Both the position numbers and the translations under genes were made by a program. Shown here one piece after another: positions 17,087-26,003 of a stretch of 64,000 nt of DNA; the first letter of the stretch is position 1; each line of letters starts with the position of its first letter. This DNA comes from Bdellovibrio sp. BCCA (lineage in GTDB: Bacteria; Bdellovibrionota; Bdellovibrionia; Bdellovibrionales; Bdellovibrionaceae): the NCBI RefSeq assembly GCF_037996825.1, contig NZ_JBBNAC010000001.1:3596001-3660000 (forward strand). The letters run 5' to 3'. A model generated the notes under the pieces. That model was not told where the DNA came from and ran no database searches. It saw nothing but the letters and a program-made list of their open reading frames with translations.

Positions 17087-18652
17087 GTGCCCTTTTTGTC
17101 CAAATTGTTCGATAAGTGCACTGTGACACCTAGAGATCCCAGACGCTGGTTCCGCAGAAATTCTCTCTCTCTAAAGCTTCTCATTGCGACATGGGCCGTG
17201 AGTTCTTTTGCCACGCTTATTTTAACGGCGTTTCAGCTCCTTATGGACTACCAGCGTGACTTCGACAAACTACAAAATAACTTCGCCATTATTAAAAATT
17301 CCTACCTCGACTCCATGGCCGAACACTTGTGGTCTTATGACACTAGACTGCTAGAAATCCAGCTCGATGGTCTTAGCCGTTTGCAGGGTGTTAGCTACCT
17401 TCGTCTTGTGGCAGATAACAAAACGATCTACGAATCCGGGAAATCCGATCCGACTGAAGAGAGCCACAAACGCTTTGATATTTACCACAAAAATACGAAC
17501 GAAATTCTAGGAACTCTGGACGTGGAGTTGGATGTTCGTTCTTTGCGCCAAAAATATTTCCAGGAAGCGATTTGGATTTTCATCCGTCAAGCGGCGAAAA
17601 CCATGGTCGTCGTGTTCTTCTTGTACTTCATTTTCAATCAGATTCTGGTCATTCACATCCAGCATATTGCTCAGTACTTAAAAAGCAATCGAGGAAGGGC
17701 CAACGAAGATTTGCAACTGCATCGACCGCACCATCGTGGAGAAGACGAATTGGATGTTCTCGTTGCCTCCATCAACACCTTCCGTTCGGAGCTTTTAGAA
17801 GCCAACCAAAAATTGGAATCTTTAAACCAGGCTCTTGAACAAAAAGTCACGGATCGCACGCGTCAGTTGACGACGAAAAATGAAAGTCTTGAAAAGGCCA
17901 TGTTGCAGATCAAACGCATGCAAGCGACCTTGGTGGCCCAGGAACGTCTGGCTTCTTTGGGAAGTCTCACTGCCAGTGTGGCGCATGAGATCCGCAATCC
18001 GTTGAACTTTGTTTTGAATTTCAGTGAGCTTTTAACGGACTCAGAAAATCTGGAAGAAGTAAAAGAAATCAGCCGTGTTGTCTTAAAACACAGTCAACGC
18101 ATTGACCAAATTGTGCGCTCTATGCAGATCCTTTCAGGTTATGATAGTGATGTTTTGGAAAGCACGGATATCAACGAGATTCTTAAACGCGCTTATCAGG
18201 AAACAATCTCCACACGCGCTTTGGGTTCAAGTTATGTTCCGCCAAAGGTTACTTACCGTTTGAGTGATAATGTCGTGGCCCCTGTCTATGCAACGTCCCT
18301 CTTGCGTGCGCTTTCGAATATTGTGGACAATGCCATTCACGCTTTAGAGAAAAAAGTTATCACCAATAAAAACTTCGAGCCTGAGTTGACACTGTCCACG
18401 GCCGTGCGCGGAGACATGGCGGAAATCACTATTCGTGACAATGGTGTCGGCATACCAGCTATTTTGGGTGAAAAAATCTTTGATCCATTTTTAACAACAA
18501 AGGCCGCAGGAGAAGGGGCTGGTCTGGGTCTGACTGTTGCTTTTAATATTGCCCAAAAACATGGAGGCACTTTAAAGTATACAAGTGAGTTCGGCCAATG
18601 GACTGAGTTTGTCATGGCTTTACCACTTGTACATGAGAGACCAAATCCATGA
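17087..18652 (+). CDS. Sensor histidine kinase with HAMP domain
   Basis: The protein has 521 residues, GTG start. A first membrane segment lies at about residues 28-48, a periplasmic sensor region to about 160, and a second membrane segment near 165-190. A HAMP linker, a coiled coil and the HisKA helix follow, with phosphorylated His300 in SVAHEIRNPLNF. The ATPase domain has N-box NIVDNAIHALEKK, G1 DNGVGIP and G2 GAGLGLTVAFN. The signal sensed is unknown. Its stop overlaps the start of the receiver protein by ATGA, so the two form a pair. A GGGAG lies about 12 bases before GTG 17087; the start is moderately sure. Confidence 0.93.
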   Translation: MPFLSKLFDKCTVTPRDPRRWFRRNSLSLKLLIATWAVSSFATLILTAFQLLMDYQRDFDKLQNNFAIIKNSYLDSMAEHLWSYDTRLLEIQLDGLSRLQGVSYLRLVADNKTIYESGKSDPTEESHKRFDIYHKNTNEILGTLDVELDVRSLRQKYFQEAIWIFIRQAAKTMVVVFFLYFIFNQILVIHIQHIAQYLKSNRGRANEDLQLHRPHHRGEDELDVLVASINTFRSELLEANQKLESLNQALEQKVTDRTRQLTTKNESLEKAMLQIKRMQATLVAQERLASLGSLTASVAHEIRNPLNFVLNFSELLTDSENLEEVKEISRVVLKHSQRIDQIVRSMQILSGYDSDVLESTDINEILKRAYQETISTRALGSSYVPPKVTYRLSDNVVAPVYATSLLRALSNIVDNAIHALEKKVITNKNFEPELTLSTAVRGDMAEITIRDNGVGIPAILGEKIFDPFLTTKAAGEGAGLGLTVAFNIAQKHGGTLKYTSEFGQWTEFVMALPLVHERPNP

Positions 18653-19047
18653 TTCATATTGTGATCGTTGATGATGAGGCAGACACTCATCTTTTATACA
18701 AACTGAAGTTCAAAAAGCTTTTTGCCAACTCAGGCGATTTGAATCTGGTGTCTTTTTTGAACGCTCCTGATTGTTTGCGCTATTTAGAGCGCAAAGATAT
18801 TCCGCCCGTTGATTTGATTCTTTCCGATATCAACATGCCTGACATGGATGGATTTGAACTTCTTCAAAAAGTTCATGAGATGAATGCCAATATTCCATTT
18901 TATATGGTCAGCGCTTATGAATCTCCGGAGTTTCGCCTTAAAGCCGACAGCCTCGGGGCCACACGCTTTTTAAGCAAGCCCGTCGACTTCCATTTGCTGG
19001 GCGATATGCTTCGCAAAGATCTTTCTTTGCCACCAGCCAGTCTTTAA
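18649..19047 (+). CDS. CheY-like single-domain response regulator
   Basis: The 132-residue protein is a lone receiver domain. It has the acidic pocket IVDDEAD, the phospho-acceptor Asp60 in LILSDINMPDMDG, the Thr/Ser switch in MVSAYE and the conserved Lys in FLSKPVD. With no output domain it probably acts by binding a partner or within a phosphorelay. It is translationally coupled to the kinase upstream. Its stop codon shares bases with the stop of the facing NarL-type regulator. Confidence 0.94.
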   Translation: MIHIVIVDDEADTHLLYKLKFKKLFANSGDLNLVSFLNAPDCLRYLERKDIPPVDLILSDINMPDMDGFELLQKVHEMNANIPFYMVSAYESPEFRLKADSLGATRFLSKPVDFHLLGDMLRKDLSLPPASL

Positions 19048-19655
19048 GTTTCAGCTAGGTTTTTAAGGGCCCACACGGTGATTTCGACAGAAGTGGAGCA
19101 GTTCAACTTTTCCATGATGTTCGCCTTGTGAGTTTTTACTGTGTGGTCTGTACAACCCAGTACGCTTGCAACCTCTTTATTAGTTTTACCTGTAGCGATC
19201 AGTTTAACGACTTCAAGCTCTCTGCGAGTTAAAACTTCGGCAGGATTGGGGGCATTCATGACTTCTTGTAACGAGGGGCAAATATAGCTTGTGCCTTTTT
19301 GAAAATGTTCAAAGGCTGCCTTCATTTCATCTTTGGTATTCAGTTTTGAAATAAATATTTTTACGCCCAAGTTTCTGTAACGCTGCAAAGTGGTTCTGTC
19401 TTGCGTTTGTGTGACAAGAATATAGCGAAGACCCAAAGCGGATGCGCGCACTTTTTCTATCACATCGATACCGGTACCGCCTTTTAAAGTGTGATCTAGA
19501 AACACGATTTGCGGTGATAAGGCTAGAATTTTTTCGACCGCTGAGGATACATCGGAAGCTTCCCCAATAATTTCACATTGCGGAATCACTTCCTGAAAGG
19601 CCATTCGCATGCCATCGCGTGTAAGCGGATGGTCTTCAACAATAAAACATCTCAT
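19044..19655 (-). CDS. NarL/LuxR-type response regulator
   Basis: The 203-residue protein has a receiver domain starting MRCFIVEDHPLTRDGM with Asp54 in IVFLDHTLKGG. A LuxR-type helix-turn-helix follows (LTRRELEVVKLIATGKTNKE, then HTVKTHKANIMEKL). It is a DNA-binding transcription factor phosphorylated by a kinase, most likely the product of the gene just upstream (19697-21406). ATG 19655 is chosen since the receiver fold begins there; an in-frame TTG 12 codons earlier lies five bases after the kinase stop and is possible. The two stop codons at 19044-19047 overlap with the facing gene. Confidence 0.92.
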   Translation of the reverse strand: MRCFIVEDHPLTRDGMRMAFQEVIPQCEIIGEASDVSSAVEKILALSPQIVFLDHTLKGGTGIDVIEKVRASALGLRYILVTQTQDRTTLQRYRNLGVKIFISKLNTKDEMKAAFEHFQKGTSYICPSLQEVMNAPNPAEVLTRRELEVVKLIATGKTNKEVASVLGCTDHTVKTHKANIMEKLNCSTSVEITVWALKNLAET

Positions 19656-19696
19656 AAAAACTAGGTTCTCGGTTGTTAGAAAAAGAGTCAAACACT

Positions 19697-21406
19697 CTAT
19701 GCAAGAACTTCTGCAGGAAAGCGCAGATGAACACGAGTTCCCTTAGAAACTTCCGATTCGATATGCAAATGTCCTTTGATCTCTTTAATAAAATTCATAG
19801 TAAAGTGCATGCCGACGCCGAAACCCTCTTGCGCTTCACGCTCTTGGTTTGTGCCAGAGACAAGACGCTCTACCGCTTCCGGCGTCATCCCCACTCCCCA
19901 ATCCTGAACAAGGATCTCAATCCACTTTTCGCGATGATGACAGGTGAGCTGGACTTTTCCTTCAGCATGACTAAACTTAATCGCGTTCGATAAAACATTT
20001 CTAAAGATCGCTTCTAGAATATTTTTTGTTCCCCAAACATGCACGTCCCCTTCGGGAAATGAAGTTTCAACATGGATATTCTTACTGATCACCTGGGCAG
20101 AAAGCTGACGGATCGAAGACTCCACGATGGGTTTTAAACTAATGCGTTTGGTTTCTTTGTCTTCTTTGTTCCAAGCCAAAACATTTTGCAATAACGTCAA
20201 GGAAGCGGAACTCGCATCAATAAGACGATCCACGTATGTTTTGTATTCCGCAGAGTCCGGCTTCATGTGCCGCATGCCCGTAAGAAGTGTGTGCACACTT
20301 CCCAAGGAGCCTGACATATCATGGGAAAGAACGGCGTGAATTCTTTTGTTGAAGTCTGTGAGATGTTTTAGAACAAGATTGCTTTCTTCCAAATCTTTAT
20401 TCAATTGCACAATGTCGCTGATGTTATTTAGGACATAAACTGAGCTGTGAGATTCCCCGCCTTGAGTGGCGAGTTCATAGTGAAAGACCTGATAGACTTT
20501 ATCTTGTGTTGTTAGATTTCCGGAGTTCCGCGAAAGCTCTCGAAGCTCTGAGTTATTTTTTAGAGGCCGGCCTTGATCCGAAGGCTTTAAGGAGAAAAGA
20601 TCTCTGGCTGCTTTATTGGCGTCCCACAGCTCCCCATGCGGGGACAGTGTCACAACCGGGTTTGGGAGATTTTCAATCACTCTTTCTTGCGCTAAAGATT
20701 TTATATCAAGAAATTCCAATCGCGTGACCGCAAAATAAATGATTAAACAAAAGACCCAGAATCCACCTACAGAGACTTGTTTCGCGATAGGATTTGGCGA
20801 AATGTACATACCCCAAAGATCCAGACTCGTAGAGAGTACACTTCCCAGTAAGAAATAAATCGCGTATTTGCGACGCAGGCCCTTGGCACAAATGGCGTTG
20901 TGAATGTAAATGACGTTGAGAAGAAGAATGCCCAGAGAGCCGTGAATAAAATTTATCGAAATCAAAGGACCTAAGCTGTAGCTCAAAAGACCTTTGTAGC
21001 CGGGAAACTCCTGAAAGTTATAGAAAACCAGATGCTCCGCAAAAGAAAATCCCAGAATACTTGCCATATTTCCGAGGATCGTGATTGCCGGAATGATAAA
21101 GAGAAGAACAAAATATCTTTTATATCTTTCCCAGAAAGGCCGGTAAAACACCATCACGATGGTCACAATGCCCATCGACACGACCGTTGGCAAAATCAAC
21201 TGTCGCATCCGTGTCAACAGCACACGCGTTTCAAAATCATCTGTGACAAAAATACTTAAAACCAAAAACGCCCACAAAGCGTGAATGATTTGAGTTACCA
21301 ATAAAAAGCCGTGCACCGTCGAACGCCTGTAAGGCCACAACAACACCGACAAAACGGTGCATAGAACACATGTTATAAGAATACCTAAAATGACAAAAGA
21401 AAACAT
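19697..21406 (-). CDS. Histidine kinase with seven-helix membrane sensor and PAS-like domain
   Basis: The protein has 569 residues. The first 235 form about seven membrane helices, as in the 7TM N-terminal sensor of some kinases. A PAS-like domain follows (IENLPNPVVTLSPHGELWDA, about 244-335). The HisKA motif is HAVLSHDMSGSLGS with His362. The ATPase has NVLSNAIKFSH, VQDWGVGM and GFGVGMHFT. It probably phosphorylates the NarL-type regulator downstream, 41 bases away. There is no Shine-Dalgarno site before ATG 21406, and the start codon lies in a perfect inverted repeat. The upstream small secreted gene ends only 36 bases away and is probably cotranscribed. Confidence 0.92.
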   Translation of the reverse strand: MFSFVILGILITCVLCTVLSVLLWPYRRSTVHGFLLVTQIIHALWAFLVLSIFVTDDFETRVLLTRMRQLILPTVVSMGIVTIVMVFYRPFWERYKRYFVLLFIIPAITILGNMASILGFSFAEHLVFYNFQEFPGYKGLLSYSLGPLISINFIHGSLGILLLNVIYIHNAICAKGLRRKYAIYFLLGSVLSTSLDLWGMYISPNPIAKQVSVGGFWVFCLIIYFAVTRLEFLDIKSLAQERVIENLPNPVVTLSPHGELWDANKAARDLFSLKPSDQGRPLKNNSELRELSRNSGNLTTQDKVYQVFHYELATQGGESHSSVYVLNNISDIVQLNKDLEESNLVLKHLTDFNKRIHAVLSHDMSGSLGSVHTLLTGMRHMKPDSAEYKTYVDRLIDASSASLTLLQNVLAWNKEDKETKRISLKPIVESSIRQLSAQVISKNIHVETSFPEGDVHVWGTKNILEAIFRNVLSNAIKFSHAEGKVQLTCHHREKWIEILVQDWGVGMTPEAVERLVSGTNQEREAQEGFGVGMHFTMNFIKEIKGHLHIESEVSKGTRVHLRFPAEVLA

Positions 21407-21426
21407 GGTGACGTGATTTCACCATG
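21404..21426 (-). promoter_or_regulatory. Inverted repeat covering the kinase start codon
   Basis: CATGGTGA-N7-TCACCATG is a perfect 8-base dyad. In the minus-strand transcript the kinase ATG lies in the 3' arm, so the stem would hide the start codon. No ribosome-binding site is visible nearby. It could instead be a protein operator within the short gap. Confidence 0.55.
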
Positions 21427-21442
21427 TCAAAGACGCAGATGT

Positions 21443-21655
21443 CTAGCGATTGCGCACCAAAAGTTTCACATCGTCACGACATTCACATTCCGTTTTCAAT
21501 CCGTCGCCAGCCTCTGAATTTTGGCAGTACTTCTGCATTTTCTCTTCGCAAGAGATTTTTGCAGTTCGGTTTGATTGCGCTAAAACTTCGATGGAAAAAA
21601 TAAAACCAAGAGCCAAAGACAGAGTCAGCATGGCAGCAATGACTTGCTCCTTCAT
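21443..21655 (-). CDS. Small secreted cysteine-containing protein
   Basis: The 70-residue protein has a signal peptide (about residues 1-26, ending EVLAQ). The mature part of about 44 residues has four cysteines (ISCEEK, KYCQNS, TECECR) and a basic end, suggesting one or two disulfides in the periplasm. Family unknown. A strong G-rich ribosome site (GGGGGGAGT) precedes ATG. It lies directly upstream of the seven-helix kinase and might take part in its signalling; that is inference from position only. Confidence 0.7.
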   Translation of the reverse strand: MKEQVIAAMLTLSLALGFIFSIEVLAQSNRTAKISCEEKMQKYCQNSEAGDGLKTECECRDDVKLLVRNR

Positions 21656-21853
21656 ACTCCCCCCCGCTTGAAAGAGAGTTTATGAAGGAGCTTTTTAAGT
21701 ATAAATAAGATTTCCAAAGCTCTGTGCTTTTACAAATTTTCGAGCGTAAACTGTGTAAGAGTTTCTCTGTTTATTAAACTAATCTCATCATCTTCGCACA
21801 CTCGTAACGAAGGCAGAGAAATTCTCCTGCAAAGATGAACTTTAGGAGGAGCT

Positions 21854-22327
21854 GTGTCGGGCTTACGTTGGATTGCCATTGCTGAAGCACTTAAAGGTCT
21901 TTTCGTCCTTTTTGGCGGCTTGGGCCTGCTGGAATATCTTCATCTCCATCTTCAACATATCGGAAATATTTTAACCGCGAACATTGGATTAAATCCGGAG
22001 CATCACTATTCTAAAGCGCTGCTGCAAATTCTTTGGGGCGTGAACAATAAAACCATTTTACTTTTAGCGGTGGGTATCGTCGTTTACTCGGTCCTGCGTT
22101 TTGCGGAAGCGTATGGCCTGTGGTATGAGCGCACCTGGGCCCGCTGGCTGGGCATTATTTCTGGTGGGGTTTACCTGCCCTATGAGTTTTATGAACTCTT
22201 TCATCGCTTCTCGTGGATAAAAATGGGGATAACGATTGTGAATATCGGAGTCGTTATTTATCTCGCAATGAATCGCGATCGTTTTTCCACCAAAGAAGAA
22301 AAAAATGCTTACGACATTCCGAAATAA
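21854..22327 (+). CDS. DUF2127 family membrane protein
   Basis: The 157-residue protein (GTG start, TAGGAGGAG before it) has four hydrophobic segments and the DUF2127 pattern: LRWIAIAEALKGLFVLFGGL at the start, RFAEAYGLWYERTWARWLGI in the middle and YLPYEFYELFHRFSW near the end. The function of the family is unknown. It is a single-gene unit with its own terminator. The charged pairs in the helices (RFAEAYGLW, PYEFYE) are family-typical. Confidence 0.85.
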   Translation: MSGLRWIAIAEALKGLFVLFGGLGLLEYLHLHLQHIGNILTANIGLNPEHHYSKALLQILWGVNNKTILLLAVGIVVYSVLRFAEAYGLWYERTWARWLGIISGGVYLPYEFYELFHRFSWIKMGITIVNIGVVIYLAMNRDRFSTKEEKNAYDIPK

Positions 22328-22357
22328 AAAGAGGACTGGTTTTGCCAGCCCTCTTTT
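22327..22357. terminator. Bidirectional terminator between DUF2127 gene and clpX
   Basis: AAAAGAGG-a-CTGG pairs with CCAG-c-CCTCTTTT around TTTTG, with one A-C mismatch. Flanking A and T runs allow use by both converging genes. Confidence 0.85.
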
Positions 22358-22381
22358 CTTTTCAAATTTTGTTTTAGGATC

Positions 22382-23674
22382 CTACGCAGAAGATTTCTTT
22401 TTTGCTTCTTCTTCAGCTTGGATTTCTTCGTCCGTTTTGTAAACCAACATTGGCTGTGCGCCGTCGTTGATCACGTTTTCATCGATTACAACTTCCTTCA
22501 CGTTTGATTTTGAAGGAATGTCGTACATGATATCCAGCATCGCCGTTTCAAGAACACCGCGAAGACCGCGGGCACCTGTTTTACGTTTCAAAGCCATTTG
22601 TGCTACTGCACGAAGAGCTTTGTCTGTAAACTTCAACTCAACACCTTCAAAGCTGAAAAGCTTTTGGTATTGTTTTGTGATGGCATTTTTTGGTCTTACC
22701 AAGATGTCCATCAACGCTTCTTCATCAAGAGGCGCAAGAACTGCAATCGCCGGCAAACGACCGATAAACTCCGGAATCAAACCGAATTTAGAAAGGTCAT
22801 CTGGCTCCACTTTCGCAAGAAGGTTGGAGCTCTTCTCCACTTCCTCTGACGTGCGGATGTCCGCTGCGATACCCATTGTTTTATTTGAAGTTCTGTTTTC
22901 GATGATCTTATCAAGACCTACGAACGCACCACCCACGATGAACAAAATATTTGTTGTATCAACTTGGATGAATTCTTGTTGCGGATGTTTACGACCGCCT
23001 TTCGGAGGAAGATTCGCCACCGTGCCTTCAAGAATTTTTAGAAGTGCTTGCTGAACACCCTCACCACTCACGTCGCGAGTGATTGATGGGTTTTCCGACT
23101 TACGAGAAATCTTGTCGATCTCATCCACGTAGATCACGCCACGCTGTGCTTTTTCTACGTCGTAGTCTGAAGCTTGCAAAAGATTTAATACTACGTTTTC
23201 AACGTCTTCACCGACATAACCGGCTTCCGTCAAAGTCGTCGCATCGGCCATTGCAAATGGCACGTTCAAAATCTTAGCAATTGTTTGTGCTAACAACGTT
23301 TTACCGGAACCCGTTGGTCCGATAAGCAAGATATTGGATTTTTGCATCTCAACGTCGTTGGCTTTTTTACCATTGGAAATCGCGTTCACGCGCTTGTAGT
23401 GATTGTGAACCGCAACAGCCAAAGTTTTCTTCGCCTGCACTTGGCCGATCACGTAATCATCAAGATAAGTTTTGATGTCAGACGGTTTCGGAACTTTGAA
23501 CGTTCCTTTGACCGCTGTCTCGCGCTCTTTTTCCTCGTCAATGATGTCATTGCAAAGGTCGATACACTCATCACAAATGTAAACGCCAGGACCCGCAATC
23601 AGCTTCTTGACTTCTTTTTGGCCTTTGCCGCAGAAGCTGCATCTCAATGCGCCGTTAGTATCTTTAGTCGTCAT
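22382..23674 (-). CDS. clpX: ATP-dependent Clp protease ATP-binding subunit ClpX
   Basis: The 430-residue AAA+ unfoldase feeds substrates to ClpP. The N-terminal zinc domain has C12, C15, C34 and C37 ([10 protein letters not shown] and [10 protein letters not shown]). Walker A is IGPTGSGKT, Walker B is [10 protein letters not shown]. The ClpP-docking loop (I/L-G-F type) is expected in the region after [20 protein letters not shown], where IGF is replaced in part by KFGL; ISR-type pore residues are present in usual order. It lies six bases after clpP, with GGATAAC before ATG, and is cotranscribed with it. Confidence 0.98.
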   Translation of the reverse strand: MTTKDTNGALRCSFCGKGQKEVKKLIAGPGVYICDECIDLCNDIIDEEKERETAVKGTFKVPKPSDIKTYLDDYVIGQVQAKKTLAVAVHNHYKRVNAISNGKKANDVEMQKSNILLIGPTGSGKTLLAQTIAKILNVPFAMADATTLTEAGYVGEDVENVVLNLLQASDYDVEKAQRGVIYVDEIDKISRKSENPSITRDVSGEGVQQALLKILEGTVANLPPKGGRKHPQQEFIQVDTTNILFIVGGAFVGLDKIIENRTSNKTMGIAADIRTSEEVEKSSNLLAKVEPDDLSKFGLIPEFIGRLPAIAVLAPLDEEALMDILVRPKNAITKQYQKLFSFEGVELKFTDKALRAVAQMALKRKTGARGLRGVLETAMLDIMYDIPSKSNVKEVVIDENVINDGAQPMLVYKTDEEIQAEEEAKKKSSA

Positions 23675-23680
23675 TGGTTG

Positions 23681-24319
23681 TTATCCTTTTTTCGCTTTAC
23701 GAGATTCAACAACGTGATCAAGCAATCCGAATTCTTTAGCTTGGTAAGGGTCCATAAAGTTATCCCTTTCCATCTGATCTCTCAAGAAATCATAAGGTCT
23801 GCCTGTGTGCGTTTCATAAATGCGAGTGAGTTTTTCTTTTGTCTTGAGCAACTCTTTCGCATGAATTTCGATATCAGTGACTTGACCTGACAAACCGCCT
23901 CCAGAAAGAAGAGGTTGGTGGATCATGATGCGCGTGTTCGGAAGGCTGTAACGCTTTCCTTTTGTTCCCGCTGTGAGCAAAAGTGAACCCATACTTGCCG
24001 CCATACCCATGCAGTATGTAGCCACATCGCATTTTACGAATTGCATAATATCGTAGATCGCAAGACCCGCAGAAACACTACCACCTGGAGAGTTGATATA
24101 GAGATGGATATCTTTTTCTGGATTATCCACTTCAAGGAAAAGGAACTGCGCGATAATCGCGTTTGCAACCTCGTCCGTCACCGCTGATCCAAGGATCACG
24201 ATACGGTCTTTTAAAAGGCGGGAGTAGATGTCGTATGATCTTTCACCCTTTGAGGTCTGCTCTATGACGTATGGAATGAGTGCCACTGCTGTCTCCTGTG
24301 GTTGTGATTGAGGTGTCAT
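23681..24319 (-). CDS. clpP: ATP-dependent Clp protease proteolytic subunit ClpP
   Basis: The 212-residue serine protease carries the ClpP triad: Ser109 in [10 protein letters not shown], His134 in RIMIHQPL, and an Asp near 186 in MERDNFMDP. The oxyanion GG (INSPGGSV) is intact. The first 20 residues (to about VIEQ) correspond to the propeptide and the [20 protein letters not shown] axial loop. It forms the double-ring chamber with ClpX. The gene starts opposite pepA, separated by 117 bases. Trigger factor, often next to clpP in bacteria, is 9.7 kb away here. Confidence 0.98.
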   Translation of the reverse strand: MTPQSQPQETAVALIPYVIEQTSKGERSYDIYSRLLKDRIVILGSAVTDEVANAIIAQFLFLEVDNPEKDIHLYINSPGGSVSAGLAIYDIMQFVKCDVATYCMGMAASMGSLLLTAGTKGKRYSLPNTRIMIHQPLLSGGGLSGQVTDIEIHAKELLKTKEKLTRIYETHTGRPYDFLRDQMERDNFMDPYQAKEFGLLDHVVESRKAKKG

Positions 24320-24436
24320 TCTGTGCTACCTATCGGAATACTTAGACAAGACTTTATCAAAAAGCCTTTGACCCGTAAAACTGCTGTGCTACATCTATTA
24401 ACGTTTCACAAAACCGAATCATATTAAGGGGTTCAT

Positions 24437-25936
24437 ATGGCTTTCAACTTGCTCAACAAAGACATCGAAACACTGACTTGCCCGGCTTTGGTCGTGTTTT
24501 CTAAGTCATCTTCTCAAAAAGATAAGCTCGCAAAAGTGACTCATTCTGAGCTCAACAAAAAACTAGCTGCTTGTTTGGAAGAAAAATCGATCACTGGAAA
24601 ACACCAAGAAGCTGTTACTTTCCGTGAAATGAATTACAAAGGCTTCCGTCATGTGATCGTTGTTGGTCTGGGCAAAGAAAATCAGATTGATCATGAAAGC
24701 GTTCGTCAATCTGTAGCAACAGCTTTCGAAGCGGTTAAAGCTTTGGGAGTGAAAGAAGCGGCCTTGCACTTTGATGGCATCACTTCTTCTAAAAAAGACG
24801 CCGCTGATTTCACAAAAGCCACTGTTGAAGGTTTGATCCTGACTTCATACGTATTCAACGAATTGATGTCCGGTAAAAAAGAAGAAAAAGAAATCGACGT
24901 TCACATCGTGACTAAATTGGCTGCTGACAAAGCTGTTAAAGCCGCTTTCAACGAAGGTGTGATCCTTGCGACTTGCACAAACTTCTCTCGTCGTTTGGGT
25001 GATATGCCAGGCAACTTGATGACGCCAACAATTCTTGCAGACTCTGCAGTTGATGCTGCAAAAGGCACAGGCCTTAAAGTGACTGTTTGGGATAAAGCAC
25101 GCATTAAGAAAGAACGCATGGGCGGTCTTTTGGGCGTATCAAATGGTTCTGCCCAAGAACCACGTTTCATCATCATGGAATACAAAGGAGCTGCGGCTTC
25201 TAAAAAGCCAGTGGTGTTCGTAGGTAAAGGTCTGACTTTCGACTGCGGTGGTATCTCTATTAAGCCTTCTGCAGGTATGGAAGAAATGAAATTCGATATG
25301 TGCGGTGGCGCGAACGTGATCGGCACATTGCTTGCGATCGCGAAATTGAAATTAAAAATCAATGCTGTGGGTCTTGTTGCTTCTACTGAAAATCTTGTAG
25401 GTCCTGCAGCGACGAAGCCAGGCGATGTTCACACAGCTCGTAACGGCAAAACGTTCGAAGTGAACAACACAGATGCTGAAGGTCGTTTGATCTTGGCAGA
25501 TGCACTTTCATACGCAACAGAGCTTGAACCACAAGTGATTGTTGATGCTGCGACTTTGACAGGTGCGATGGTTGTTGCTCTTGGCAATACACACACAGGT
25601 TACTTCACTCGCAATTCCGCTTTGAAAAACAAAGTTGAAAAAGCCGCTGTTGAATCTGGTGAGTGGGTATGGAACATGCCACTTGTCGACTTCCACGTAA
25701 AAGATATGAAAGGCACTTACGCTGATCTTTCGAACATCTCTGCGGGTAAAGGTGCGGGCTCTGCAACAGCAGCAGCATTCCTTGAGCAATTCGTGGGCGA
25801 AGGCATTCCTTGGGCCCACTTTGATATCGCAGGCACTGGCTGGGCTGTTGGAAATCGTCTTCCATACTGCACGAAAAAAGGTGCTTCTGGTGTGATGGTG
25901 CGTACATTCGTGGAACTCGCGAAACAACACGCCTAA
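24437..25936 (+). CDS. pepA: Leucyl aminopeptidase (M17)
   Basis: The 499-residue protein belongs to the M17 family of two-metal aminopeptidases, cytosolic hexamers that remove N-terminal residues from peptides, often products of Clp or Lon. The metal-binding block VGKGLTFDCGGISIKPS and the signature NTDAEGRL (344-351) are intact. The N-terminal domain (about 1-170) is the usual variable part. AAGGGG precedes ATG. It is divergent from clpP, a sensible pairing in peptide turnover. Its transcript meets a hairpin terminator that overlaps the next gene's ribosome site. Confidence 0.96.
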   Translation: MAFNLLNKDIETLTCPALVVFSKSSSQKDKLAKVTHSELNKKLAACLEEKSITGKHQEAVTFREMNYKGFRHVIVVGLGKENQIDHESVRQSVATAFEAVKALGVKEAALHFDGITSSKKDAADFTKATVEGLILTSYVFNELMSGKKEEKEIDVHIVTKLAADKAVKAAFNEGVILATCTNFSRRLGDMPGNLMTPTILADSAVDAAKGTGLKVTVWDKARIKKERMGGLLGVSNGSAQEPRFIIMEYKGAAASKKPVVFVGKGLTFDCGGISIKPSAGMEEMKFDMCGGANVIGTLLAIAKLKLKINAVGLVASTENLVGPAATKPGDVHTARNGKTFEVNNTDAEGRLILADALSYATELEPQVIVDAATLTGAMVVALGNTHTGYFTRNSALKNKVEKAAVESGEWVWNMPLVDFHVKDMKGTYADLSNISAGKGAGSATAAAFLEQFVGEGIPWAHFDIAGTGWAVGNRLPYCTKKGASGVMVRTFVELAKQHA

Positions 25937-25965
25937 TCATTTTTTGCAATAATTGATAAACAAAG

Positions 25966-26003
25966 AAACCCTCTTGAATTATAAAATTCTTGAGGGTTTT
26001 TTT
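25966..26003 (+). terminator. Terminator hairpin overlapping the carbonic anhydrase RBS
   Basis: AAACCCTC pairs with GAGGGTTT, and after a TT/TT mismatch GAATT pairs with AATTC around the loop ATAA. A run of seven T follows and ends at base 26003, directly before ATG 26004. The GAGGG of the 3' arm is also the only Shine-Dalgarno for the carbonic anhydrase gene. The element therefore reads as a pepA terminator and as a structure hiding a ribosome site. Confidence 0.8.

Noticed and set aside
22467-23054. 195-codon plus-strand frame inside clpX
   Set aside because: It lies fully antisense to conserved ClpX sequence, has no ribosome site and reads as Ser/Arg-rich noise.
25953-26003. TTG start adding 17 residues to the carbonic anhydrase
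   Set aside because: The added stretch is the terminator hairpin itself and the beta-carbonic anhydrase fold starts after ATG 26004.
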